Shown here one piece after another: positions 8,270 through 16,932 of a DNA stretch of 64,000 nt. The position numbers were made by a program, and so were the translations under genes. Under the pieces are notes generated by a model, which worked only from the letters and a program-made list of their open reading frames with translations, ran no database searches and was not told the origin of the DNA. This stretch comes from Methanoregulaceae archaeon UBA467 (lineage in GTDB: Archaea; Halobacteriota; Methanomicrobia; Methanomicrobiales; Methanospirillaceae). The stretch spans positions 248,001 to 312,000 of the forward strand of contig DASP01000014.1 in assembly GCA_002503825.1 (NCBI GenBank), read 5' to 3'. The first letter of the stretch is position 1. Every line of letters starts with the position of its first letter.

Positions 8270-8740
8270 TTAAACATCAAAATAGCCGATACCGTTTGGA
8301 ATTTCATTGGTATAAGAAAATTCGCGGGAAATCTGGGGCGTATTGATACGTAAAGCCGGAACAATTACATTGAACTGGTGATCCGGGAACCAGTATATTC
8401 CACGGCCGTAATTATACGATACATCTTCAACAACAAGTTCTGCATTGTTCATATCAATATTTTTCACCGTGGCATCATCATAATTAAGGATTTTTAACAA
8501 CTTGTTTTTTAAATCCTGTTTTCCAAGAAGAAGAACGATTACCCGTGTCGGTTCATCAAGTGAATACTTTACATTAATGTGTGCCTTCCCCTTTTCCAGG
8601 GAAATATCAACATTCTCTATAGTAATATATCCATATTTATCGTCATTCACCGCTAGTACCGGTGCTACCACACTTACTAAAAAAACGGTAAGTACTGCGA
8701 TGGCTATACCTCTCATTATGCAATATATTCGGTTCTGCAT
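8270..8740 (-). CDS. Predicted secreted protein of unknown function
   Basis: This is a protein of about 156 residues with an N-terminal signal peptide (MQNRIYCIMRGIAIAVLTVFL...VVAPVLA), followed by a beta-rich exported domain with YGYITIENVDISLEKGK and IYWFPDHQFNVIVPALRI. I chose the ATG at 8740 because AAAGGA sits about 7 bp upstream; ATG at 8743 is equally possible and upstream in-frame starts would precede the ribosome site. No catalytic motif is visible. It stands alone between the repeat region and the Alba gene, so it is probably a monocistronic envelope protein. Confidence 0.65.
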   Translation of the reverse strand: MQNRIYCIMRGIAIAVLTVFLVSVVAPVLAVNDDKYGYITIENVDISLEKGKAHINVKYSLDEPTRVIVLLLGKQDLKNKLLKILNYDDATVKNIDMNNAELVVEDVSYNYGRGIYWFPDHQFNVIVPALRINTPQISREFSYTNEIPNGIGYFDV

Positions 8741-8899
8741 CATATATCCTTTCTGGTAGATACTATATTGCAATCAGAAGTGATTACTTGCGTTTTTTGG
8801 ATAAATCTCGAAAAAGAACAAAATTTTTTTCCTGTCTCATCGACGAAAACGATAAAGGTATTTATCCGTTCCGTGTCACAGGTCCTGTTTCCAGGGATT

Positions 8900-9175
8900 T
8901 CATTTCAGGTTTGAAAGAACGATCTCGATACTTGAAACATTGGTTTTTCCGCTGTCGGTATCAATGATCTCAGTCGATGTGACAATCTCCTTCTTTGATA
9001 CCCCTTCAAGGAAACGGTTCATGGCAATTTCAGCGGTATCGACAGCCCTTGATATTGCCTTACCACGTGCTTTTATCGCTACTTCATCTGCACCGTTGTT
9101 AAATTGTGTTACTACTGCAAGTACATAGTTCATAACTGGCTTGTTTCCGACGAATACTGTATTGTCCTTAAGCAT
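8900..9175 (-). CDS. albA: Alba, archaeal DNA/RNA-binding chromatin protein
   Basis: This 91-residue protein is a typical Alba dimer subunit. [19 protein letters not shown] near the N-terminus carries the conserved lysine loop used for nucleic-acid contact, and [17 protein letters not shown] follows as the central helix. Alba coats DNA and also binds RNA. It is the last gene of the minus-strand run rps17e-dapA-dapB-ferredoxin-asd-alba, 15 bp after asd, so it is likely cotranscribed with lysine genes, though such genes usually also have their own promoter. Confidence 0.93.
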   Translation of the reverse strand: MLKDNTVFVGNKPVMNYVLAVVTQFNNGADEVAIKARGKAISRAVDTAEIAMNRFLEGVSKKEIVTSTEIIDTDSGKTNVSSIEIVLSNLK

Positions 9176-9190
9176 ATGATCTTCCCCCCT

Positions 9191-10207
9191 TCAGAGATAC
9201 TTCCTGGTGTAGATCAGTTCTGCATTCATAACCGAGGCTCCGGCAGCACCACGGATGGTATTGTGTCCCATTGTGACGTACCTGATACCTTCACGTACTC
9301 TTCCCACCGAGACGGTCATCCCGTTACCCCTCATCCGGTCAAGGCGCGGCTGTGGTCTGTCCTGTTCATCAAGGTACTGTACAGACTTCGCAGGCTGGGT
9401 GGGAAGGTCACTGATCGGGGGATTATAATCCCTGAATGCCTTTTTCACCTCATCAACCGGTTCCCTTATATCAGTCCATACCGCCATGGTATGTCCGTCG
9501 ATGACCGGAACCCGGTGACAACTCGCACTGACACGGAAGGGCGCCATCCGGACCGATTTTCCATCAAGCGTCCCCATTATCTTCAGTGATTCCGTCTCCA
9601 TCTTCTCTTCTTCAGAGCCGATATAGGGGATAATGTTGTCAAAAATCCCCATCGCAGGCACACCCTGGAACCCCGCTCCCGATATCGCCTGCATAGTTGC
9701 AACTCTTACATCTGAAAAGATAAACTTTCTCAGGGGTGCAAGTGAGAGCATCAGGACGATTGTCGAACAGTTGGGGTTGGTCACGATGAACCCGTCCCTG
9801 CCGCTGTCACGCTGCACATCAATGAGCCCGAGATGATCCGGGTTAACTTCCGGTATTACCAGTGGTATATCCGGGCCCATCCTGTGTGAACTCGCATTAC
9901 TGCATACCCCGATTCCTGCATTTGCACACGCCAGCTCTACATCGTAGGCGATATCTGCCGGAAGTGCAGAAAAAATAAGATCCACATCTTTCAGGCTTTC
10001 GACGGTAGTGGGGCTGATCCTGATATCGCCGAGATTTTCCGGAAATGGCACATCCAGTCTCCAGTTGACAACGTCACGATACAGTTTCCCTGCGCTCCTA
10101 TCTGAGGCCGTCAGCGTCCTTAAATTGAACCAGGGATGCTCAGCCAGAAGCTGGACAAATCGCTGACCTACAGCTCCTGTAGCACCAAGCACTCCAACAT
10201 TTATCAT
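9191..10207 (-). CDS. asd: Aspartate-semialdehyde dehydrogenase
   Basis: This 338-residue enzyme reduces aspartyl phosphate to aspartate semialdehyde with NADPH, the branch point to lysine, threonine and methionine. The nucleotide-binding GATGAVGQR lies at residues 8-16, the catalytic cysteine is C147 in TNPNCSTI, and SCHRVPVIDGH carries the active-site His and Arg region. Size and motifs fit the archaeal/fungal type. It lies in an operon with dapB and dapA, which use its product. Confidence 0.95.
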   Translation of the reverse strand: MINVGVLGATGAVGQRFVQLLAEHPWFNLRTLTASDRSAGKLYRDVVNWRLDVPFPENLGDIRISPTTVESLKDVDLIFSALPADIAYDVELACANAGIGVCSNASSHRMGPDIPLVIPEVNPDHLGLIDVQRDSGRDGFIVTNPNCSTIVLMLSLAPLRKFIFSDVRVATMQAISGAGFQGVPAMGIFDNIIPYIGSEEEKMETESLKIMGTLDGKSVRMAPFRVSASCHRVPVIDGHTMAVWTDIREPVDEVKKAFRDYNPPISDLPTQPAKSVQYLDEQDRPQPRLDRMRGNGMTVSVGRVREGIRYVTMGHNTIRGAAGASVMNAELIYTRKYL

Positions 10208-10252
10208 AATTAAAAATAGCTACAGCACGGGAGTTATTAAAACGTTTGATTT

Positions 10253-10426
10253 TTATTCGAGGGTAATAGCCTCAGAAGGACAGACATCCACACAGGACCC
10301 GCAGTCAACACACAGGTCGGGATCAACTTTTGCTTTTTCCTTTTCCATTGTTATTGCCGCTGCAGGGCATTCATCAACACATGTTTCGCAGCCCGTACAC
10401 TTTTCCATATCAACTATTGCTGTCAT
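10253..10426 (-). CDS. Small 2[4Fe-4S] ferredoxin
   Basis: A 57-residue frame reads MTAIVDMEKCTGCETCVDEC and later CVDCGSCVDVCP, that is two complete CxxCxxCxxxCP cluster motifs, so it binds two [4Fe-4S] clusters and carries electrons. It ends 45 bp before asd and begins 58 bp after dapB. Its place inside a lysine-synthesis operon is curious because none of the neighbours is known to need ferredoxin. The gene is easily missed because of its size. Confidence 0.92.
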   Translation of the reverse strand: MTAIVDMEKCTGCETCVDECPAAAITMEKEKAKVDPDLCVDCGSCVDVCPSEAITLE

Positions 10427-10484
10427 AATAACACTCCACTAAAACTTCGTACACTTAAAACAAATATGTTTCTATTTTACCATT

Positions 10485-11261
10485 TTATCTGTCGGATTTT
10501 CCAGTAAGATTCAGGACATCCCCCATTCCGTAGATACCGGGGTGTTTCCCCATCACCCAGTACGCGGCCTTAACCGCTCCCTGCGCAAAGACAGAACGGT
10601 CGTATGCCCGGTGTGAAAGCTCTATCGTCTCGAAATTTCCTGCAAACATAACTGAATGGTCACCGACGATATCTCCTCCCCTTATGACATGGACCCCGAT
10701 TTCACTGCCCCTTTCCATCATTCCCTCCCTGCCGTACTGTTTCTTCTTCTCCCCGAGTTCTTCATCAAGGATCTGGAGAATTGTCTTTGCAGTACCGCTC
10801 GGTGCGTCTTTTTTATAACGGTGGTGGGCTTCGGTCACCTCGATATCATATTCAGGGAGAAGCCGCGCCGCCTCCCTGACCAGCTGCCAGAAAATATTGA
10901 CGCCGATGCTGAAATTGCTTGAAATAACCGCGGGTACATGCCCCTCAATTGCTTTTGCAATTTCTGCACGCTGGATATCTGAAAAGCCGGTTGTACCCAC
11001 GATAAGCGCCGCATTATGCCGCGCTGCAGCCCTGATATTTTCAACGGCCGCTGCGGCTACAGTGAAATCAATAACAACATCCGGTTTTGACACGGCAAGA
11101 AAATCATCTATTTTTGAGGATTCGAAAACCTCAACCCCGTAAAATGATCCCGGTTTTAAGTCAATTCCACCGACGAGCTGAAATTCGGGAGATTCGTTCA
11201 CTATTCTCCCGATCGTCATGCCCATCCTTCCAAGGGCCCCGCACACTGCAACTTTAATCAT
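10485..11261 (-). CDS. dapB: 4-hydroxy-tetrahydrodipicolinate reductase
   Basis: This protein of 258 residues reduces the DapA product to tetrahydrodipicolinate with NAD(P)H. The dinucleotide motif CGALGRMG follows directly after the start MIKVAV, VGTTGFS and SSNFSIGVN are present, and the substrate loop HHRYKKDAPSGTA is intact. I chose the ATG at 11261, which overlaps the dapA stop by 8 bp, because the longer frame adds 15 residues with no match to the family N-terminus. It is part of the dapA-dapB-fdx-asd operon. Confidence 0.95.
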   Translation of the reverse strand: MIKVAVCGALGRMGMTIGRIVNESPEFQLVGGIDLKPGSFYGVEVFESSKIDDFLAVSKPDVVIDFTVAAAAVENIRAAARHNAALIVGTTGFSDIQRAEIAKAIEGHVPAVISSNFSIGVNIFWQLVREAARLLPEYDIEVTEAHHRYKKDAPSGTAKTILQILDEELGEKKKQYGREGMMERGSEIGVHVIRGGDIVGDHSVMFAGNFETIELSHRAYDRSVFAQGAVKAAYWVMGKHPGIYGMGDVLNLTGKSDR

Positions 11262-12129
11262 AGGTCGCCAGCACCTCGGACAATTGTGCGGTCTTTTTTG
11301 CATCAAGCTCGTCCAGCGGGAGCCGTACCGGGCCTGCGGCCATCCCCATCAGTTCAACTGCTTTTTTAACCGGGATCGGATTTGTATCGATAAACATCGC
11401 CCTGAACAGGGGCGAGAGTTCATAATGGAGATCGAGGGCCATATCAAGATCACCCTCACAGAAATAATCAAACAGGGCCGCCATCCTGGCTGGCTGAACA
11501 TTTGCCGCAACAGAAATGACCCCTGCTCCGCCAAGAGCCAGCATAGGGAGTGTGAGAGCATCATCACCCGATATTACCTGGAACTCGAGGTCCATTGTCC
11601 CCTCGATAATGCGCGATACCTGTGCGATGTCCCCGCTTGCTTCTTTAATCCCTACAATACCCGGGTGTTCGGCAAGCTCGATCACGAGATCCGGAGGTAA
11701 GTTCTGTCCTGTCCTCCCCGGGACATTGTACATCACGACCGGGATATCGATGTCGGCCAGCGCCTCGTAATGCTTTAAAAGGCCGGATCGATTCGGCTTG
11801 TTGTAATAGGGGCTGATGATGAGAACCCCGTCTGCACCAAGGTCTTTCGCCGTCCTGGTCAGCCGGACGGCCTCTGCAGTGTTATTCGAGCCTGTCCCGG
11901 CTAGTACCGGGATCTTCCCGTCCACAACATCGATAGTCGTCGCTATGACCTGATCGTGTTCTTCAAAACTTAGTGTAGCAGATTCGCCGGTTGATCCACA
12001 AGGTACAATGCCATGGATGCCCTGCGAGAGAAGAAATTCAATGTTTGACCGCAGACCGTCAAGGTCCAGATCCATCGAAGAATTTCTTTGAAAAGGGGTA
12101 ATAATTGCCGGAAGCACTCCCTCGAACAT
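11254..12129 (-). CDS. dapA: 4-hydroxy-tetrahydrodipicolinate synthase
   Basis: This 291-residue class I aldolase condenses pyruvate with aspartate semialdehyde, the first committed step to lysine. The Schiff-base lysine is K162 in GIVGIKEASGD, the catalytic tyrosine is Y134 in MYNVPGRT, and GSTGES (45-50) forms the pyruvate pocket. It begins 8 bp after rps17e and overlaps dapB by 8 bp. Confidence 0.96.
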   Translation of the reverse strand: MFEGVLPAIITPFQRNSSMDLDLDGLRSNIEFLLSQGIHGIVPCGSTGESATLSFEEHDQVIATTIDVVDGKIPVLAGTGSNNTAEAVRLTRTAKDLGADGVLIISPYYNKPNRSGLLKHYEALADIDIPVVMYNVPGRTGQNLPPDLVIELAEHPGIVGIKEASGDIAQVSRIIEGTMDLEFQVISGDDALTLPMLALGGAGVISVAANVQPARMAALFDYFCEGDLDMALDLHYELSPLFRAMFIDTNPIPVKKAVELMGMAAGPVRLPLDELDAKKTAQLSEVLATYD

Positions 12130-12137
12130 ACGTAGGG

Positions 12138-12329
12138 TTATGAGTGTCTTCCTGTATTTATCTTTCTTGTGACGTACCCGGCGACCCGGTTCCTGACCCG
12201 CTTGCTTTCAATAGTCGTTACTTCAGTAACAATCTGCTTGTTCTCGTCGAAACTGTTGGAAAATTTCGGGCCGTACTTGGAGATAAGTTCCACGCCGACC
12301 GATTTAATATAGGATGGTTTTATTCCCAT
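12138..12329 (-). CDS. rps17e: Small ribosomal subunit protein eS17
   Basis: This 63-residue protein begins MGIKPSYIKSVGVELI and contains FSNSFDENKQIVTEVT and ESKRVRNRVAGYVTRK, the standard archaeal S17e pattern. I took the ATG at 12329 because a GAGGA ribosome site precedes it and the protein then has its normal length; a longer in-frame extension upstream is non-coding. It heads the dapA-dapB-ferredoxin-asd-alba run, a ribosomal gene attached to an amino-acid operon. Confidence 0.96.
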   Translation of the reverse strand: MGIKPSYIKSVGVELISKYGPKFSNSFDENKQIVTEVTTIESKRVRNRVAGYVTRKINTGRHS

Positions 12330-12684
12330 GCGTCTGTCCTCTCGGTTATCTATTATTATGCGCGATGATACTTTAAGAATATAACGTATGGGCAGGTCAA
12401 ACCGGAAAAATAAGACACTGATACGGTTCGTTCCGGACAAATAAACCCTGAAATCATGTTGATGCACGGGATCGTTTCCTTTTATTCGGGAAATGTTCTG
12501 ATGAAACGGAACTAAACCCTTGTGAAAGCGCAGAGGGCCATACCCATCTGAAAGCAAAAAGTTAGTATTATAAGATATAAAAAATTAGTCATTCCCGCAC
12601 AGGCAAACCATACTGGTCCCTGATATCATCATTGTATACATCCAAGACGGACCCTCTGCAGGTATAAAATAACTGGTTGATAAA
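12330..12684. promoter_or_regulatory. Divergent promoter region between rps17e and the response regulator
   Basis: An AT-rich ATTCTTAAAG stretch about 40 bp before rps17e (minus strand) and AAGATATAAAAAATT near 12570-12584 (plus strand) are TATA-like. Between them I see no protein or clear RNA gene. Two TGATG phrases near 12460-12505 were considered for a C/D-box RNA but do not form a proper box set. Confidence 0.4.
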
Positions 12685-13287
12685 ATGACACACAGCATTC
12701 TGATTGTCGATGATAACCCGGCTATTGTGGAACTTTACCAGATAATGCTGGAAATGGAGGGCTACCGGGTTCAGGGAGTATTCAGTGGATCGGAATGCCT
12801 CACCGCCATCACGCATAACAAACCCGATCTTATCCTCCTCGACATTATGATGAAACCTATGGACGGCTGGAGCACACTTGAACGTATCAGGGAAGACCCT
12901 GAAAACAACCGGATCAGGGTGATTATGCTGACCGCAAAACAGCCCACCCCCGAAGAGGCGGAACGTTATACCCCGCTTATCGACGGCTATATCATGAAAC
13001 CCGTCGATCACAAGCAGCTCACCGGGCGGGTGCGCCAGTCATTCGAGACGGATGAAACAGTTCATGCAAAAGCAAAACATGCCTGTGACAGCGGAATTCC
13101 CCGGACGTTTGTTGAAGAATATTGCCATCTTACCAGGGTGGTTAAAGCCCAGGAAGCTTTTTGCAGCCTTCTTGAACCGATATACGGTTCCGAAGGCGTC
13201 TGCATCACCTCCCCCGAAGCCGCCCGGCTCAAAGTGCTCGAAGAAATATTAAAACAGTCCGTTGAACTGCAGCCGTCAGCCGAATAG
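12685..13287 (+). CDS. Response regulator receiver protein with extra C-terminal domain
   Basis: This 200-residue protein has a CheY-like receiver at residues 1-120: acidic pair D9-D10 in LIVDDNP, phospho-acceptor D53 in LILLDIMM, T83 in VIMLTAK and K105 in YIMKPVD. The remaining 80 residues (SFETDETVHAKAKHACDSGI...) form a helical tail with two cysteines and no DNA-binding motif that I recognise. It stands alone with no histidine kinase next to it, so the partner is encoded elsewhere. Output is probably by protein contact. Confidence 0.88.
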   Translation: MTHSILIVDDNPAIVELYQIMLEMEGYRVQGVFSGSECLTAITHNKPDLILLDIMMKPMDGWSTLERIREDPENNRIRVIMLTAKQPTPEEAERYTPLIDGYIMKPVDHKQLTGRVRQSFETDETVHAKAKHACDSGIPRTFVEEYCHLTRVVKAQEAFCSLLEPIYGSEGVCITSPEAARLKVLEEILKQSVELQPSAE

Positions 13288-13618
13288 AGCATACTTTTTC
13301 ACGCCCCTCGATAATTCCCGGGATATCTGCATCAAACGGGAAGACCGTCTCATTCGATACGGACGGAATAGTGCAATTATCCGTATATTCCGGGGATTAT
13401 TCCGTCGTGGGCATATCGCGCTCCGGAAAGATACGGATCGATGTATTTACCTCCCATACGGTTTTTACCTGCAAAACGAAGGTCAGGGAAACAATCGACA
13501 GCATATCGCCGCATACATGTGATTTTCAATACAAAGAATTTTAAAATAATGAAGGATTCTCATTTTTTCCGCACCCTTTTACATTTTTTATCTCTACTCA
13601 CAGAAAGGAGCTGAAAAA
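13288..13618. other. Intergenic DNA with competing inverted repeats
   Basis: No gene is supported in these 330 bp. A perfect 9-bp inverted repeat, GACGGAATA (13362-13370) with TATTCCGTC (13398-13406), overlaps a second pairing ATACGGA (13357-13363) with TCCGTAT (13380-13386), so only one can form at a time. T-rich stretches at 13562-13570 lie just beyond the ThiN gene stop side. The role is unknown. Confidence 0.35.
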
Positions 13619-14155
13619 TTACGACCTGCTGCGAATCTTTGCAATAATATTGACCACCTCGACAGGATTTTCCGCAAAAATCCTGATAAGTGCTTCTTTT
13701 CCGGGTGCGCCACAATCAAAGATTACATCAGGGACGCCTTCACGACAGCATGATGCGACACCCCAGTCCATGGTGCTGATACCGGGAGGCTCCCGTGCCC
13801 TGTCAAAACAACACACCTCATAAAAGAGGTCTTTTAACACATCCACGGTTTTTTGAGAAAACCTCACCACTGCACCGCTTCTGATATCAGGGTCAAATTT
13901 CATCGCAGTGAGAACAATGCCTGCGACCTCGGTGTGCTCCCCGAATGAGGGCAGTCCTGTCACCACTATCTGGTCCCCGGAACGCAGAATTCTGTCCCGG
14001 AACGATGCGACATCCCGCAGATCCCGTGCCTTTGATGTTGCATACGCAATATTCGACCCGGAATCAGGGACCAGCGCTCCATACATGGATCGTTGCATAA
14101 GGGTCAACGCCTCGCAGAGAGAATCAAGGACCTCCTGTCGTTCGCGATCACTCAT
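13619..14155 (-). CDS. Stand-alone ThiN-domain protein (thiamine-phosphate synthase-like)
   Basis: This 178-residue protein matches the ThiN domain that in archaea is usually fused to ThiD or to a helix-turn-helix regulator (ThiR). Landmarks are SNIAYATSKARDLRDVASF, GLPSFGEHTEVAGIVLTAMKFDPDIRS and GVPDVIFDCGAPGKEALIRIFA. ThiN makes thiamine phosphate from HMP-PP and THZ-P using Arg and His residues. In this copy the FG-ASSH-VA pattern of active enzymes reads FGEHTEVA, so the usual His position seems to hold Glu with a His (H74) two residues earlier. It could be catalytic or a ligand-sensing remnant. No HTH is visible in the first 30 residues. Confidence 0.75.
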   Translation of the reverse strand: MSDRERQEVLDSLCEALTLMQRSMYGALVPDSGSNIAYATSKARDLRDVASFRDRILRSGDQIVVTGLPSFGEHTEVAGIVLTAMKFDPDIRSGAVVRFSQKTVDVLKDLFYEVCCFDRAREPPGISTMDWGVASCCREGVPDVIFDCGAPGKEALIRIFAENPVEVVNIIAKIRSRS

Positions 14156-14286
14156 AGTTCACATCCGTTCTTCCTCCGGGTCCCTCTCACCCGGGCCCCG
14201 CCTTGCATGATATGCAGCATGCACACGCGACAGGGCATAATGTTCCACGGATACAGATATAGGCATGTATGCAGACAATATATGGT

Positions 14287-14466
14287 ATGGATCCACGGCT
14301 TATGGATATTCTCTCTGCGGCGGGGAGTTTTATCATCTTTTTAATACTGGTCATTTTCCTCCCTGATCTGATTCAGAGTGCAGGGATCGCATATCTAATC
14401 GCGATCATTGTCTTCATCATTTCGATGAGCGGAGCGGGATATATTATCGGCGAGAAGATCACGTAG
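14287..14466 (+). CDS. Small two-span membrane protein
   Basis: This 59-residue protein (ATG at 14287; an in-frame ATG at 14269 would add six residues) consists almost only of two hydrophobic helices, FIIFLILVIFLPDLI and AYLIAIIVFIISMS, with a short tail GYIIGEKIT. No ribosome site is obvious; GATATAGG 30 bp upstream may be a TATA element for a leaderless message. Its last 8 bp overlap the convergent priL gene. Function is unknown. The hydrophobic pattern supports a real protein, but homology cannot be judged here. Confidence 0.55.
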   Translation: MDPRLMDILSAAGSFIIFLILVIFLPDLIQSAGIAYLIAIIVFIISMSGAGYIIGEKIT

Positions 14467-15478
14467 GAGCCGGTTTACCCTTTCTTTTCTTCTGTTTATA
14501 GTAACTGAGCGGATGCCCTACCTTCTCGCAGAGAGCGTCACGTTTTACGCATAACCCGTTCGTTCGCATCGCAGCACAGGATGGCGAGGTGTACTCGGTG
14601 CCGCCCCTCCCGGATATGTGTTCAACCTGGTACATTGTCTTTGAAATATCAAAATCAGGGGCCCGGCAATATAATTCAATGATCTTGTTGTTGTCCATCC
14701 CGATATTATGGAGAAATGCGGTCACTGCAAAGCGCCCTGCATGAGTAATATTTGTCCCTGAGGTAAGCGCCATAAGTATTGCCTGGATACAGGGAGGAAA
14801 GCTGTCTTCTTCAACCGTCCCGAACCGTTCAAGCATCTGCTTCTGGTATACGAGGGTAACCTGTTCAAGGGCAGGCTGCAAAAGCTGGCAGATCCGTTCA
14901 GGGACTTTTAACGGGAGCTGGCGGGTCAGGAGAACCCTTATCTGTTCCCTGACCAGCTCATCCATCTCCTCATGTGTCACCGCTACCATGCCTGCCCTGA
15001 CTTCGCGGTTAACCAGCCTCCACCGGTCATCCCGGAGCCCGGATACCGTTTCGACATACCGGATAAAGGGTATTTCAGGGTTCCGGATATCGATTCCCAC
15101 ACTCCACGCAATATACTCTTTTTTGGTTTCTTCCTCGTCAATAAGGAATGAATAGGCCCGTTGCGCCTCGAACCGGGTAAGTCTCTCGATCAGTGAGCGA
15201 TCGTTCTGGCAGGATACCAGTACACGTGCAAGCGCGTAGCTTGCGACCGCCTGTTTTACACCGAAACTGTCCGATCCGGGTGAGGATGAGTCCTTTTCGC
15301 GGTTTTCACGGTCACCGAGCGCGTCCCGGACTCTCCCGAGTGCGTATCGCAACGCGATCTTCCCCGTGTTCGTCTGGATGAACTCTTCGATGGAATCCGC
15401 ATAGCTGCCGATAAACTGCTGTGATTCTTTTAAAAAAGGATATTTTACAAAATCTTTCAGGTCAAGGGTGACCCTCAT
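14459..15478 (-). CDS. priL: DNA primase large subunit PriL
   Basis: This protein of 339 residues is the regulatory, iron-sulfur subunit of archaeal/eukaryotic primase. The C-terminal third carries the four cluster cysteines (IELYCRAPDF, SPSCAAMRTNGLC and DALCEKVGHP) in the expected spacing, with ISGRGGTEYTSPSC between them. The N-terminal helical domain begins RVTLDLKDFVKYPFLKES. I use the ATG at 15478, whose first base is the last base of the pcn stop (TGATG); a TTG one codon earlier is the alternative. The pcn-priL pairing couples sliding clamp and primase. Confidence 0.93.
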   Translation of the reverse strand: MRVTLDLKDFVKYPFLKESQQFIGSYADSIEEFIQTNTGKIALRYALGRVRDALGDRENREKDSSSPGSDSFGVKQAVASYALARVLVSCQNDRSLIERLTRFEAQRAYSFLIDEEETKKEYIAWSVGIDIRNPEIPFIRYVETVSGLRDDRWRLVNREVRAGMVAVTHEEMDELVREQIRVLLTRQLPLKVPERICQLLQPALEQVTLVYQKQMLERFGTVEEDSFPPCIQAILMALTSGTNITHAGRFAVTAFLHNIGMDNNKIIELYCRAPDFDISKTMYQVEHISGRGGTEYTSPSCAAMRTNGLCVKRDALCEKVGHPLSYYKQKKRKGKPAPT

Positions 15479-16221
15479 CAATCAGCCTCAATACGGGGTG
15501 CGAGGAGGTACTCCACGTGTCCGTTTCCACCAGCTAAATAAAATGAGAAATTGGCAGGATGGTCTATGCCAAGCGATAACTCCACCTCTTCTGCCCTGCT
15601 CATAACCTTTCCCATGTCCTTTAAATAATCAAGGGAAAAGAGGGAACGGGCTTCGGCGCCATTTATGAAATTAACCTCGGTTTTCCCGAATTCCCTGCGG
15701 ATATGATCGGTGTCGCCTTCTGCAACCATGTAAAAGGTCTGTGTTGCAGGATCAATGCCCAGCGCAATCTTGTCGGATACCACGGCTGCTGCTTTTATTG
15801 CATTGTTAAGTTCACTTCCGGAAAGTACGACCTTGCCGGGCAGGTTGATATTCGGGATGTTCGGGTCTTTCCTGATGGTATTAGGGTCAAGAAGGGTGAT
15901 GGAATACTGGTACCCTTCAAAACTTACCTTCAGTTTGTGCCCCTCATCAGGGAGCTCGAGTGCCAGAAGGTTCTCTTTTCCCATCATACCAAAAATATTT
16001 TTGATTTTGGCGATATCAAGTCCTAATTCACTCTTTGTTGAACTAAATGATTCAAACGCTTCTTTTTTCAAATGAAACGATATCATTGCCACATTAGCGG
16101 TATCTACTGCCCGGGTGCTGATACCGGTCTCATCGGTGTGAAGTCTGCATTCGGTGACCAACGCCGATATGGCATCGATGGACTCCTTCAGAATATCTGC
16201 ATCAATCGTTGCTTTTAACAT
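15478..16221 (-). CDS. pcn: DNA polymerase sliding clamp (PCNA)
   Basis: This protein of 247 residues forms the trimeric ring that tethers replicative polymerases. It begins MLKATIDADILKESIDAISALVTECRLHTDETGISTRAVDTANVAM and ends EYLLAPRIEAD, the standard archaeal PCNA pattern, with the interdomain connector and the LAPRIE tail. ATG-ATG occurs at the start; the second (16221) has better spacing from GGGGTG. The AT-rich divergent region 16225-16310 serves it and rlmE. priL follows without a gap. Confidence 0.95.
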   Translation of the reverse strand: MLKATIDADILKESIDAISALVTECRLHTDETGISTRAVDTANVAMISFHLKKEAFESFSSTKSELGLDIAKIKNIFGMMGKENLLALELPDEGHKLKVSFEGYQYSITLLDPNTIRKDPNIPNINLPGKVVLSGSELNNAIKAAAVVSDKIALGIDPATQTFYMVAEGDTDHIRREFGKTEVNFINGAEARSLFSLDYLKDMGKVMSRAEEVELSLGIDHPANFSFYLAGGNGHVEYLLAPRIEAD

Positions 16222-16323
16222 CATACACCCCTTATATTATTATTATTAACTATACAATCATATTTTTAATAATATCTGATTTCATTCTGCCTCCGCTGGA
16301 GGATTAATAAGGAGTTTACGTCA

Positions 16324-16932
16324 ATGGGTTCTCAGTGGGGAAAGGACAGCTGTTATACACGTGCAATGAAGGAAGGCTACCGCTCCCGCGCTGCGTATAA
16401 AATAATAGAGGTCCAGGATCGTCATGGAATTATTCGCAATGATGACAACGTCGTGGATCTCGGCGCAGCGCCCGGGAGCTGGCTCCAGGTAATCAGGTCA
16501 CTGACGCAAGGCATGGTTGTCGGAGTTGACCTCTCGCCCGTTCCTCCTCTCGAAGGCGTGAAAACGATTGTCGGCGACCTGACAGAGCCTTCGATCAGGG
16601 AACAGGTCAGGGCAGTCATGGGAGTCGTCAATGTGGTTGTATCCGATGCCTCCCCAAAACTATCAGGTCACCGCAGCTATGACCAGGCCCGCGCCATTGG
16701 TCTTGGTGAAATGGCCCTTGAGTTTGCCTGCACGGTCTTAAAACCGGGAGGCAATTTTTTAGTAAAATCCTTCCAGGGCGAGGATTTCCATATACTCCTG
16801 AACCGGGTGAAAGAACATTTCCTCTCGGTGAAGACATATAAAACACATTCTTCACGAAAGGGAAGCGCAGAGATCTACATCATTGCCAAAAATTTTATAG
16901 GTCAGCCACATGAGACTGAAAGATCCCTATGA
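16324..16932 (+). CDS. rlmE: 23S rRNA (uridine-2'-O)-methyltransferase RlmE (FtsJ/RrmJ)
   Basis: This 202-residue SAM-dependent methyltransferase contains YRSRAAYKI with the first catalytic lysine (K26), VDLGAAPGSWLQV as the SAM-binding motif I, VVSDASPKLSGH with the catalytic Asp, and GNFLVKSFQGED with the second Lys: the K-D-K-E set of the FtsJ family. AAGGAG precedes the start. The gene overlaps moaA by 23 bp. Confidence 0.93.
   Translation: MGSQWGKDSCYTRAMKEGYRSRAAYKIIEVQDRHGIIRNDDNVVDLGAAPGSWLQVIRSLTQGMVVGVDLSPVPPLEGVKTIVGDLTEPSIREQVRAVMGVVNVVVSDASPKLSGHRSYDQARAIGLGEMALEFACTVLKPGGNFLVKSFQGEDFHILLNRVKEHFLSVKTYKTHSSRKGSAEIYIIAKNFIGQPHETERSL

Noticed and set aside
12455..12515. Possible C/D-box small RNA before the response regulator
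   Set aside because: TGATG and CTGATGA phrases occur but no correctly spaced C, D', C' and D boxes could be laid out.
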